Shown here piece by piece: positions 43,601 to 52,258 of a stretch of 64,000 nucleotides of DNA. Under the pieces are notes generated by a model. That model made no database searches. It was given only the letters and a program-made list of their open reading frames with translations, and was not told the origin of the DNA. Within the stretch, counting starts at the first letter, position 1, and each line of letters starts with the position of its first letter. The position numbers were made by a program, and so were the translations under genes. Origin of the DNA: Phaeobacter sp. B1627 (GTDB lineage Bacteria; Pseudomonadota; Alphaproteobacteria; Rhodobacterales; Rhodobacteraceae); assembly GCF_006265095.1 (NCBI RefSeq), contig NZ_VCNK01000001.1:1-64000 (forward strand), read 5' to 3'.

Positions 43601-45544
43601 TCAGAAACGCGCGATCAGCTCCAGGCCGAACGACCGTCCCGGCTCCTTGAGGGCCACCACAGATGCGTAGTCGGCGCCGTAGGTTGCGCGATCGGAATAG
43701 TCCGCATCCAGCAGGTTCTGGACCGAGGCGCGAACCGTCACACCCGCGAGGGACGGAGGCGTGTATTCGGCAAACAGATTGACCACTTCATAGCCTTCCA
43801 ACCCCTTGTCAGACGTGCCTTCAGTGTCGTCATAGTCCAGCGCCATATCGAGGTTCCCGCCCACGACGAGGTTATATGCGGGCAGCTCGTGCTGGACTTC
43901 CAATGCGATGACCTGACCCAGCGGCGCGCCGAGATCCTGCGCGCCGTAGCTGCCGGAGGCGTCGCCGTTCACGCTGATTTCGCTGTCAATATAGGTGAAC
44001 CGCAGGAAACCAAGATCCCAACCATAGGTCGTGCCAAGGCTGTAGCCCTTGCTTTCAAAGTCGATATTGGCGCCGCCGCTGCGTGCGTCGCTGATCTCGG
44101 TCAGGAAAACTTCGCCGCCCAATGTCAGCCTGTCGTTGGTCCAGTCGATCCCGGCGACATAATTGTGCGCACGCGCGCTGCGCAGGCCATCGTAGGTCCA
44201 GCCCCGCCAGAATTCATAGTTGTCTTCCAGCTGGATGCCTCCGAACACGCTGGAATAGCCACCGCGCACGGACAAGCGATCCGAAATGCGGTAGGTGATG
44301 GATGCGTTGCCGCTGCCACCATCGACCGAGGACTCATAGTCGCCGAGCCCGTCGAAATCCTGCCAGTCGTAGCGCAGACCGCCCGACAGCAGCCATTTCT
44401 CGCTGGGTTCCATCCGAAGCTGGGCAAACACACCAAAGTTCTTCGCACCCTCTTCGCGATATACGTCGCCCGGCTCGGAATATTCGGAGGTTTTGTTGTA
44501 GTAGTCGATACCGGCGGTGATCGTCTTGCTGTCAGACAGGTGGAACGTGTTCTGGGCCTTGAAGGACAGCGTGCTGGAAATGCCCGTGCTCTGGTAGGGG
44601 TCGGGGACGCGAATGTCGCTTTCAGAGTATCCCAGAACCAGTTCAGGGTCCCACATGCCGAAGTCGTTCAGGTTCTCGTAGCGCAGGCTGAAATTGCTCC
44701 GGCTGGTCTCGTATATCCGGGTTTTCGGCGTGGTGCTGCCCACCAGATCCCCGATGTTGGCGCGGTAGGGGCGGGCACCGTCATCGACGATTTGCTGCCC
44801 GGACAACTCAACGCGATGACCTTCGAGCGATTCCCAGCCGAATTTCAGCAACTGGCTTTTCATATCCGCGCCGGTGCCAAGAACGGTGTTGCCTTCTCCG
44901 TCCTTGTAGTCGTCGCCGACTGCGCGTTTGAGATAGGCCAGAACTTCAAAGCCACTTTCGCTGCGTCCCGCAAGGGTGACAGAGCCGCTGGTGGTCTGGC
45001 CGTTGCTGCCATATCCCAAGCGGAAATTGCCGCCGAAGTTGTCGTCATCCTGCAGCACGTCTGCGGCATCGACCGTTTCCATGATCACGGCACCGGCAAC
45101 GGCATTGGGGCCGGTGTCAGCCGCGGCCACGCCGGGATCGACGCGGGCGAATTTCAGCACGCCGGGATCAAAGGCATTTGCGGTCACGTGGTGAAAGGCG
45201 CGGTTGTTCTGCAACGCACCGTCAACGGCGATCGTCAGGTTCAGCATGTCGATGCCGTTCACAAAGATCTTCTGTGCGACCGGGATCGCACCGCCAACGG
45301 ATACCGAAGCCAGACCGGCAAACAGATCTTTCAGATCGCCCAACCGGGCGCGTTCCAATTCCGCGTCCGCAACATAGACTGCAGTCGCGCGGTCGGCAGC
45401 ATCACCGACCGGGTCATTCATGCGCACATGAATGGGATCAAGGGTTATCACATCAGAGGAGATGGTCTGCGCCGCGACCGGGGCGACAGGGAGCAATGCC
45501 GCAACCGCACCGCCGAGCAGACGGGCACGCAAAGAAGTGTTCAT
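43601..45544 (-). CDS. TonB-dependent receptor, heme-type plug
   Basis: 647 aa from ATG 45544 (MNTSLRARL), giving a signal peptide ending VAPVAAQ; seven extra upstream codons lack support. TonB-box-like DVITLDPIHV. The plug resembles heme/hemoglobin receptors: QKIFVNGIDMLNLTIAVDGA, NNRAFHHVTANAFDPGVLKF and ADTGPNAVAGAVIMETVDA. No FRAP/NPDL heme-ligand motif was seen, so another ligand is possible. The barrel ends in Phe (FGLELIARF). Monocistronic: terminator behind it, and a palindrome over the promoter ahead. No heme-transport genes are near. Confidence 0.85.
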   Translation of the reverse strand: MNTSLRARLLGGAVAALLPVAPVAAQTISSDVITLDPIHVRMNDPVGDAADRATAVYVADAELERARLGDLKDLFAGLASVSVGGAIPVAQKIFVNGIDMLNLTIAVDGALQNNRAFHHVTANAFDPGVLKFARVDPGVAAADTGPNAVAGAVIMETVDAADVLQDDDNFGGNFRLGYGSNGQTTSGSVTLAGRSESGFEVLAYLKRAVGDDYKDGEGNTVLGTGADMKSQLLKFGWESLEGHRVELSGQQIVDDGARPYRANIGDLVGSTTPKTRIYETSRSNFSLRYENLNDFGMWDPELVLGYSESDIRVPDPYQSTGISSTLSFKAQNTFHLSDSKTITAGIDYYNKTSEYSEPGDVYREEGAKNFGVFAQLRMEPSEKWLLSGGLRYDWQDFDGLGDYESSVDGGSGNASITYRISDRLSVRGGYSSVFGGIQLEDNYEFWRGWTYDGLRSARAHNYVAGIDWTNDRLTLGGEVFLTEISDARSGGANIDFESKGYSLGTTYGWDLGFLRFTYIDSEISVNGDASGSYGAQDLGAPLGQVIALEVQHELPAYNLVVGGNLDMALDYDDTEGTSDKGLEGYEVVNLFAEYTPPSLAGVTVRASVQNLLDADYSDRATYGADYASVVALKEPGRSFGLELIARF

Positions 45545-45636
45545 GGCTATCATTCGAGGTCCCAAGTTTTGTGGTTACTTCAGGCTGGCTCGAGGGAAAG
45601 GCTGGCTGTTGGCCAAACTATACAGTTTAAATATCT

Positions 45637-45656
45637 TGACATGCAAGTGCATGTCA
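45637..45656. promoter_or_regulatory. Perfect 9+9 palindromic operator at receptor promoter
   Basis: TGACATGCA and TGCATGTCA are exact inverted copies separated by AG. On the minus strand a TATAGT (-10; 45622-45617) follows, so the palindrome covers the -35 region 93 bp before the receptor start. It does not look like the Irr (TTCTAAA-type) or Mur boxes I know. Regulator unknown. Confidence 0.65.
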
Positions 45657-46032
45657 TGGCGCGTGCAGCAATTGTGAAACTTCTTGTCTGGGCTGGTACA
45701 GAAGACACAGTCGGCCCGGCTCTGTGCGATATATCGAAGGTCGTCCCAAAGAAGGCCAAGTGGTTTCTGGGGTCTATATATCTGGGAGCGTCGGCGGGGC
45801 GACCCTGCGATACATGGCTTCTGTATGTCTCGGGCTACGAGCCCAATGCTTTCAGCCCGGTGGGCATTCGCCCCTCTTTGCGACCGCTGTCATGGCGCTG
45901 CTTGTACTGCAGGCGCATGCCCTGGCGTTCCGGCAGGACGCAGAGCCGGCGGCAACTGGACCGGCGGCGCGCGTCGGCACGCTCCGACATCGCCTTGCGG
46001 ATGTCGGCGCGGTCTTTCAAATCACGCCTCTT
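45657..46032. other. Spacer without supported gene
   Basis: Several open frames cross this stretch on both strands, but none has family-like sequence and the longest run into the antisense of the ATPase gene. A short inverted repeat GGGCT/AGCCC occurs near 45832-45843. I see nothing else. Confidence 0.6.
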
Positions 46033-46059
46033 TGTGGGCGTTGTGAGCGTTGCGGGCGT
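46033..46059. repeat. Three 9-bp tandem repeats behind a stop codon
   Basis: TGTGGGCGT, TGTGAGCGT and TGCGGGCGT at 46033-46041, 46042-46050 and 46051-46059, beginning six bases beyond the stop of the SbcC-like gene (46066). Confidence 0.8.
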
Positions 46060-46065
46060 ATTGAG

Positions 46066-49000
46066 TTACAACTGATGAATGACAGGCGGTACATCACAGA
46101 CTGTCTGGGCGATCTCGACCACGTGTCGATGATGGGTCAGGTAGATCGCTTGCCCACGTCCGCCGATGGCTTCCATGACACGGCATGCCGCGCTCGTGCG
46201 TGCCTCGTCAAAGGTTTCAAAGATGTCGTCGCAGAAAAACGGTAGCGTCGTGCCCTGGTCGACCAGCTGCGCGTGTGCCGCCGCGCGCAGAGCGAGGTAG
46301 AGCTGAAAGCGGGTGCCCTTTGACATCTCGTCGGCACGCTTGCTGACACCATTCCTGTCGAGGGCCAGCAGCACCTCGGCATCCTTGTCGATCTGGGTGC
46401 TGAGCGCCGGGTAGCTGCCTTGGGTGAGGCTGGCAAAACACTGTTCCGTTGCGGTCAACATCCCGCTGCGGTGGCTGTCGCGATAGCGGCGGATGGCGTC
46501 AGACGCGAGGTGATGACCCAGCGAAAGCTCAAGGTGCGCCATCGCGGCCTCTTCGATCTGCAGTTCCAGAGTTGCCTTCTGTTCCACAAGCGCGGCAACC
46601 GTGTCGTCTCCCTTCACCTCGGCGAGGGCATGTTCGGCAGTCGTCCGATCCCGAATGGCCTGGGTCAGTGCCTCCTCGGCATGAGCGAGGTCGGCGCCAT
46701 AGCTCTGCAGGATGGCGTCCAGCGTGGTGAGCGAAGTTTCGGCCAGCTGGGCCCTTGCCGTACCGATATCTGCGGCCCCCAGTTCGGAGAGGACCTGCTG
46801 CGTTCGTTTTTCAAGCGAGGCGCGGTTTCGGATCACCTGTTGCGCCCTTGAGGCGAGCTTGCGCAGGGCGTCGATGTCGCTTGCGGTGTCGATATCGCTT
46901 TTGGTGTCGAGGTCAGAGAAGACTGCGGCGATCGCGGCGACTTCTTGCTCGATGGCATCCCGTATGTCCTTGTTTCGCGTGCGTTCGCGCTTCGCCCTGT
47001 CGATCTCCCGGTTGACCCTCTCCAGTGCCTCCCTGTCGGACCGGCCCTGCTCCGCCAGCGTCTTGAGGTCGGCGTATGTCTGGGCCGCAGCCCCTTGGGC
47101 GTCTATTTGGTGACTGCGGGCCAGGGATCCGACCTCCTCGGCGAATTGCGTCTGATCGTTCTGCATCGTGCTGACCCTGCGGGCTGCTGCGGCGCGGGCT
47201 TTTTCGTGCTCGCGCAGGGCGCGCAGGGGCTCCAACGAGGCCATCAGGCGCTCGGGCAGAACGGTCTCTCCGAGAAGGGCGCGGATCGACGCCTGCCAGG
47301 TCTTGTTTGCATCGTCCCTTGTCGCCAGCGCCTCCGCGTGACGCTCCTTGCGCCGGGCAAGATCGCGTTGCGCCTGCCGCAGGGCCTCTGTGGCTTTCGT
47401 TCGGGCGTCGGCGTGTTTGCGTTCGTCCTCGGCCAGGCGCCGGGCCGTATTCAGGCCATCGCTCAGATCCGAGGGGGGCAAGGGCAGGGCGGCTGCAAGC
47501 TCCGCCAGCAAGGCTTCGGCCCGTTGAACGGTGCCATGATTGGCTTCTTGCGTTGATTGCAGGTCCTGCGCGGCGTCGCGGGCGGCTTCATGACGCAGAA
47601 CCCAGTCCTGCCATTCGGCAGGGGTGATGCAGGTTGGCAGGCCGAGCTGAGCCGCTGCCGCACTGACCGAGGCCTGGATCGCACTGCTTTCCTTGCGAAG
47701 GATGGCAAGGCGTTTTTCCGCGTGGTCGGCGCGGCTTCGGGCGCTGGCTTCGGCCTGTCCTATCTCTCGGAGCTGCGCCAGTTCGCGCGACTGCGCCAAC
47801 CGCGTGTCGGCGGCGATGTCATGGTTTTGCAAGGCTGCGTGAAACCCGGCAGCCGTCTGCCTGTCGAGAGCGGTCAGATGCTCTGACCAGAGCGCGTCGC
47901 GCTCTGCCCGCAGCGCTTTTGCATCAGCGTCGGACACGAGCTTCGCGTCCCTCGCCAATGCCACGGCCTGGGCGCGGCATGCTTCCTGGTCCTCCAAGTG
48001 CTCGTCGCGCTTGTCCATGGTCGTGCGAAGGTCGCGCGCAAGCTCCTGATGCCTTTCGGCCCAGGAGGTCGCCTGCAGGCGGGACGTCGGGCAGATGGGC
48101 AGAGGATCGAAGCTGACCTCTCCAAAGGAGAGCGCCGCCAGAGCGCGGTCAGCCTTGGTCTTGGCTGTCGCGATTGCCTGCAGGGCCGCCGCATGGGCAG
48201 GGGCCAGCCGGTCCGCATCGAAGCGCAGCAGAATGTCCGTGAAGGTCGAGGCGCCTGCCTCGGTCGGCGTGCAGTCCTGAAGCGCGTCTTGCGCCCGGGC
48301 CACCCGCGTCTTGAGGTCGGCGACCTCTCGGGCCTCCGCTTCCTCCTGGGACAGGGCTGTACGCAGGCGGTCCCTGGCGTCCTCCAGCATGGCAATATCC
48401 GCGCTCGACCGAACCAGGGCGGGCAGATCCGCGTCGGGCGCCGTGATACCAAGCTCCTTTGCCGCCTGCAGCATGGAGGCCTCGGCGGCTTTCCGTTCGT
48501 CCTGGCGCCTGTCCAGATCCAGCTGTGCGGTGCGGTCCCGTGCGGCAAGGTCTTCAAGCGCGGCCAGCGCGACCGACAGCTCAAGAAGCTCAGGCGCCAC
48601 CGCGAGGCCTGTGCGCTCCTGTTCGAGCGCCGCGATATCCGCGCTGAGGCGGGCCATGTTCTGCGTGGCCAGCCCGTGATTGCCACGCAACTCGATCAGG
48701 CGCTCGGGGTCGAAATCGAGGTGATCGGGGAGATGCGCATAGGGGGAGATCGCCGCTTCGAGTTCACGAATTTCGCCGAGCAGCGGCAGGGCGCGCCGCT
48801 GTGCCTCTGTGTCTGCCCTTTTCTCGTTCAGCCTGTCTCGTGCCGCGCGGGCATCGTGCTCGACCGACTGCGCTTTTTTCAGGTCGCGCTTCAGCGCCTT
48901 CCACGCGCTGGCCGTCACATCGCGCGCCTTGATCTCTTTTTCCACCTCGGCCAGCTGACGTTTCATCTCGGCTATGCGCGTCGTGCGCCCGCGTCTCTTC

Positions 49001-49521
49001 CAAAGCGCATCAGCGCGCGCGCGGACGCTGTCCAGCACGGTGCTGAGGTCTGCGACGCCGGCAGCGGCAGAGAAGAGCAGGCGGCCGATATCGCCTTCGG
49101 CGTTCGCGATTTCCTCACCGCCGCGTTCGATGGTTTCGTCATCGAGGCAGAGAAGGCGACGGTAATCCGTTTCTGAAAGACCGGCGAGATGTGCGGATAG
49201 GGCCGCCTCGGGCAGGGCGCTGCCGGTTTCGTCGATCAGCGAGCCACCGCGCGTCGGCAGCCGCGTGAAGGTGCGCAGGACACCGTCCATGTTCAGCGTA
49301 GCCGAGATCTGAAGGTTGTTGCGCGGATGCTTGAACGCGTAGCTCTCGCGCGTCGGAAAACCGTAGAACAACCGCAGGACAGCTTCCATCGTGGTGGTCT
49401 TGCCGGCTTCGTTGGGCCCATAGATGATGTGGAAGTCGTGGCCGTCGCCGGCTGTGCCAAAGTCGAACTCCCGGTTGGTGAAATGGCCGAAGCGATCAAG
49501 AGTGAGGCGTTGGATCCGCAT
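46066..49521 (-). CDS. SbcC/YhaN-like SMC-type ATPase
   Basis: 1151 aa. N-terminal Walker A YGPNEAGKTTTMEA (~34-47), characteristic of the YhaN branch of SMC/Rad50-like ATPases; long coiled coils from ~180 to ~1000; C-terminal signature MSKGTRFQLYLALRAA and Walker B LPFFCDDIFETFDE, then ITHH-like LTHHRHV switch. No Rad50 zinc hook CxxC was seen. Its start overlaps the stop of the phosphoesterase gene (TGATG), so the two proteins should form an SbcCD-type complex on DNA ends or other structures. The related B. subtilis yhaN/yhaO pair is poorly characterised. Confidence 0.9.
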   Translation of the reverse strand: MRIQRLTLDRFGHFTNREFDFGTAGDGHDFHIIYGPNEAGKTTTMEAVLRLFYGFPTRESYAFKHPRNNLQISATLNMDGVLRTFTRLPTRGGSLIDETGSALPEAALSAHLAGLSETDYRRLLCLDDETIERGGEEIANAEGDIGRLLFSAAAGVADLSTVLDSVRARADALWKRRGRTTRIAEMKRQLAEVEKEIKARDVTASAWKALKRDLKKAQSVEHDARAARDRLNEKRADTEAQRRALPLLGEIRELEAAISPYAHLPDHLDFDPERLIELRGNHGLATQNMARLSADIAALEQERTGLAVAPELLELSVALAALEDLAARDRTAQLDLDRRQDERKAAEASMLQAAKELGITAPDADLPALVRSSADIAMLEDARDRLRTALSQEEAEAREVADLKTRVARAQDALQDCTPTEAGASTFTDILLRFDADRLAPAHAAALQAIATAKTKADRALAALSFGEVSFDPLPICPTSRLQATSWAERHQELARDLRTTMDKRDEHLEDQEACRAQAVALARDAKLVSDADAKALRAERDALWSEHLTALDRQTAAGFHAALQNHDIAADTRLAQSRELAQLREIGQAEASARSRADHAEKRLAILRKESSAIQASVSAAAAQLGLPTCITPAEWQDWVLRHEAARDAAQDLQSTQEANHGTVQRAEALLAELAAALPLPPSDLSDGLNTARRLAEDERKHADARTKATEALRQAQRDLARRKERHAEALATRDDANKTWQASIRALLGETVLPERLMASLEPLRALREHEKARAAAARRVSTMQNDQTQFAEEVGSLARSHQIDAQGAAAQTYADLKTLAEQGRSDREALERVNREIDRAKRERTRNKDIRDAIEQEVAAIAAVFSDLDTKSDIDTASDIDALRKLASRAQQVIRNRASLEKRTQQVLSELGAADIGTARAQLAETSLTTLDAILQSYGADLAHAEEALTQAIRDRTTAEHALAEVKGDDTVAALVEQKATLELQIEEAAMAHLELSLGHHLASDAIRRYRDSHRSGMLTATEQCFASLTQGSYPALSTQIDKDAEVLLALDRNGVSKRADEMSKGTRFQLYLALRAAAHAQLVDQGTTLPFFCDDIFETFDEARTSAACRVMEAIGGRGQAIYLTHHRHVVEIAQTVCDVPPVIHQL

Positions 49522-50756
49522 CAGTTCCCGGCGCCTTTCATCTGTGCCAGGACAAGATCGGTACCAGCCTTCGTCAGCCGGTCGATCAGGGCATCTCGGT
49601 CGGCCTCGTCGGGAGATATTTTTTCGCGAAGTGCGGCAGGAAGATCCTGCAACAGGGCCTCGACCTCTTTGCGGGCGAAGGCCGCGAAACCTGGTTCCGT
49701 GGGGATCGCCGCCATTGTCTCGGCCAGCTCATCTGTGGCGCCACCTGCACTTTCGTCAGTTGCCGGAGGCAGAAGGTCAAACATCAGCTTGTCGATCCAC
49801 AGGTCGCCTGCGGCCTCGGCGAGGGCATTCACCTGTTCGATCCAGACGTCGCGATCCCTCAGGATCTGCCAATGGCGAGCGGGGCGACCGGTCAGGGCTA
49901 GGCGGATCACGCCGACCGGCGCAGCGATCCGCTTGCGCAAGGCGTTCAGTTGGCGTTTCAGAAGTCCGCGCAGGGCTTCGTCATCTGCCGCCTCCGTCAC
50001 ATCCACCTCGATTTGGGCGAATTCAACGACCGAGGTGGGCACTTCGGTCACATCGATGCGGCCTTGATCGATCACAATCATGGTCGCAGACTTGGGGCCA
50101 GCTTCGCCGATATCGCGGCCTTGGGGGATTCCGGGCATGATGATCCAGGGCGCGTCTGAATGGATCTGACGCCTGTGGATATGCCCGAGTGCCCAGTAAT
50201 CGAAGCCCATACCGACAAGATCCGGGACGCTGCAGGGGGCGTAGGTATCATGGCCGACGGAGCCCCCAAGCGAGCTGTGCAGCATGGCGATATTCACCGT
50301 GTCGGGCACCGGCGCCCTGAAGCGCGGTAGAAGACTGTCCGGCGCATGGCGGTCCGCAAAGCTGACACCATGAATCCAGACTTCATCGGTCAGTTGTTCT
50401 TTTCCGCCCCGTGCGTCGAAGACGTGAACGTTGGAGGGGAGGTCGAGCGTCCCGGTGATTGGGTTTTCCGCGTCATGATTGCCCTTGATGTAGAAGACCC
50501 TGATGCCCGCGTCTCCAAGGCGGTCCAACTCGGCCATCAGGAAAGCTGCCGTCCTGGCACTGCGCTCTTTGCCATCGAAGAGGTCGCCGGAGATCAGGAG
50601 GGCAGAGACCTTTTCGGAGATGGAGCGGTCGACAAGTTGACTGAACGCAGAGCGGGATGCCGCCGCGACCACATCGCGCAGACCGGAGTTACGGAGCGCG
50701 AGAGATCTGAGGGGGGAGTCCAAATGGATGTCAGCGGTATGGATAATTTTAATCAA
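49521..50756 (-). CDS. SbcD/YhaO-like metallophosphoesterase
   Basis: About 411 aa from TTG 50756 (LIKIIHTADIHLDSPL), which has GGGGG six bases upstream; a second TTG 17 codons earlier lacks one. Mre11-type motifs in order: HTADIHLD, ISGDLFDGK, KGNHDAEN, IAMLHSSLGG, WALGHIHRRQ with metal-binding Asp/His. C-terminal ~150 residues are the accessory part of YhaO proteins. Nuclease partner of the overlapping SMC-like ATPase. Confidence 0.88.
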   Translation of the reverse strand: MIKIIHTADIHLDSPLRSLALRNSGLRDVVAAASRSAFSQLVDRSISEKVSALLISGDLFDGKERSARTAAFLMAELDRLGDAGIRVFYIKGNHDAENPITGTLDLPSNVHVFDARGGKEQLTDEVWIHGVSFADRHAPDSLLPRFRAPVPDTVNIAMLHSSLGGSVGHDTYAPCSVPDLVGMGFDYWALGHIHRRQIHSDAPWIIMPGIPQGRDIGEAGPKSATMIVIDQGRIDVTEVPTSVVEFAQIEVDVTEAADDEALRGLLKRQLNALRKRIAAPVGVIRLALTGRPARHWQILRDRDVWIEQVNALAEAAGDLWIDKLMFDLLPPATDESAGGATDELAETMAAIPTEPGFAAFARKEVEALLQDLPAALREKISPDEADRDALIDRLTKAGTDLVLAQMKGAGN

Positions 50757-50840
50757 ATTTACCCCCAGGCTCCGGACGACTGAACCAATGTTTTGCGTTT
50801 GAAACAATAGACAAAGCTCTTTGCGGCATTCCGGCAGGTG

Positions 50841-51000
50841 TCAAGCATCCGAAGGCTCCCTGCCATCATAGCCTGACTTGTATTTGCAAACCACGCCCTG
50901 GTTGAACCCATAGCGCCTGCGCAGGTCCGCGGTCTTCTCGCCTGCGTCCTGGTCCTTGATCATCTGGATGATCTCTTCGTCATGATGTCTTCGCCGGTGA
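50841..51000 (-). pseudogene. IS3-family orfA remnant
   Basis: The minus strand reads HHDEEIIQMIKDQDAGEKTA, then DLRRRYGFNQGVVCKYKSGY and DGREPSDA, ending at 50841. This is the N-terminal HTH of IS3-group orfA proteins (compare EEQIIGILKEQEAG...). A start-like MTKRSS is in the wrong frame, so there is a frameshift near 50985. The remaining orfA and all of orfB (transposase) are missing. Confidence 0.6.
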
Positions 51001-51051
51001 CTTTCGTCTCCAATTGTCCGATCAGCAACCGTGCCAAACGGTGATTTGGCC

Positions 51052-51360
51052 TCAGCCGGGCTGGTCTGATTTTGTAGCAGGTCCCCAGTCGAGCGCCGAA
51101 AAATCCTCCCGAAATGCGAACCGTTCCAGATGAGAATCGATAACCTGCCGCGCCCGGCTCAGGGAGTCTTCGTCTTCTCCGATCACGTCGGCCTGCAGTG
51201 TCGTATCCGTTGCGGACAGATGGACCGGACCAAAAGGAAAGCAAATCCGGCCCTGGGTTTCGTCAAATGTGACGTCGACTTTATGCCCGAAATGTTTGCA
51301 AAGCTGTTGGAGATACTTGCTTGCGTTGGGCGTGGCGCGTTGGCCAAGTTGTTTGTACAT
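51052..51360 (-). CDS. DUF2218 domain protein
   Basis: 102 aa from ATG 51360 (MYKQLGQRATPNA). Matches the DUF2218 family as remembered: ATPNASKYLQQLCKHFGHKV, FDETQGRICFPFG, ARQVIDSHLERFAFRED. Family function unknown; such genes are often near iron or siderophore genes, though none is adjacent here. The long frame upstream to 51768 is Arg/Pro-rich shadow. Confidence 0.85.
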   Translation of the reverse strand: MYKQLGQRATPNASKYLQQLCKHFGHKVDVTFDETQGRICFPFGPVHLSATDTTLQADVIGEDEDSLSRARQVIDSHLERFAFREDFSALDWGPATKSDQPG

Positions 51361-51446
51361 ACTGCGTCTTACTTTCAGTTCAGTCAGTGATCGCGAATGT
51401 GGAGCATGGAACAGGACAGGCTGCGACCCTGTCCGCAGGTGCGATC

Positions 51447-51648
51447 GTTCGCGTGATTGTTCGCGTGGTTGGGAGCTGCAGGCAAGCCCTAAGATGGTCA
51501 GCCTGCTCTGGCCAAGGCTGAGCAGGTCGCTGAGCAGGGATCCTGCGCCGAGGACACTTGGGAGCCAGACAGCTCTCGGGCGACCGGCTAAATGCCACCC
51601 GGATGCCATTCCCGCCCGGTATCCGGCACCCGGGTATCCGGCACGCGG
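51447..51648. repeat. Two short tandem duplications in gene-free spacer
   Basis: The 428-bp stretch 51361-51788 has no gene I can support. It contains GTTCGCGTGATT/GTTCGCGTGGTT (51447-51458, 51459-51470) and GTATCCGGCACCCGG/GTATCCGGCACGCGG (51619-51633, 51634-51648), each a two-copy tandem repeat with one mismatch. Confidence 0.75.
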
Positions 51649-51788
51649 GATGTGCGTGTCGGATGTGTGCGCGGGATTGCGGAAGGCGGTCCCGGGGCGG
51701 AGAGGGGGGGGAGACGGTGGCCTGGAGTGGAGCCGATGCGGGCCCTGAGACACCGCAAGTGGACGCATGTCGCCCCTGCCGTTAACGG

Positions 51789-52238
51789 TTACCAGGCATT
51801 GTAGGAGAGGTATTTCCCCGACATCTCCACCTTGACCCGGTCGCCCTTCTCATTCGGCACGCGGGTCACAGACATATCGAAATCTATTGCTGACATGATG
51901 CCGTCTCCGAATTTTTCATGGATCAGCGCCTTGAGCGTCGGGCCATAGACACCGACGATTTCGTAGAACCGGTAGATACAGGGATCGGTCGGTACGGTTT
52001 GTTCCCAGATCTTTGTCGGGCTCTCCGTCAATGCTGAGACGGTCTCTTGCGGCAGGCCGAGGCAGGCCACAATCGCCTCGGCTTTATCCCGGGGAAAGGC
52101 GTTCATGCCCATAGCCGCCGAATGGGTCCAGACGGGGGACATGTCGATTTTCTCCGCAATCCCCTCCCATGTCAGACCGGCCTGACGTTTTGCCGACAAG
52201 ATCATTGCTGTTGCATCTTCTTTGGTCACGAAGTCCAT
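51789..52238 (-). CDS. cynS: Cyanate hydratase (cyanase)
   Basis: 149 aa from ATG 52238 (MDFVTKEDA); upstream frame is shadow. N-terminal HTH-like domain (LTWEGIAEKIDMSPVWTHSA) and C-terminal catalytic domain with DPCIYRFYEIVGVYGPTLKA and GIMSAIDFDM, providing the family's Arg, Glu and Ser. Converts cyanate and bicarbonate to ammonia and CO2 (cytoplasmic decamer). Third gene of the minus-strand set after the FNT channel and kinase/phosphatase, 20 bp behind the latter. The palindrome CCGTTAACGG (51779-51788) follows the stop directly. Confidence 0.94.
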   Translation of the reverse strand: MDFVTKEDATAMILSAKRQAGLTWEGIAEKIDMSPVWTHSAAMGMNAFPRDKAEAIVACLGLPQETVSALTESPTKIWEQTVPTDPCIYRFYEIVGVYGPTLKALIHEKFGDGIMSAIDFDMSVTRVPNEKGDRVKVEMSGKYLSYNAW

Positions 52239-52258
52239 TTTGTTTCCTTTGGTTGGGG

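Noticed and set aside
43889-46075. 728-aa plus-strand open frame
   Set aside because: Antisense of the second receptor plus spacer; the receptor on the other strand has signal peptide, plug and barrel.
45684-46245. Small plus-strand genes between the receptor and the SbcC-like gene
   Set aside because: No family-like sequence; the frames run into antisense of the ATPase gene.
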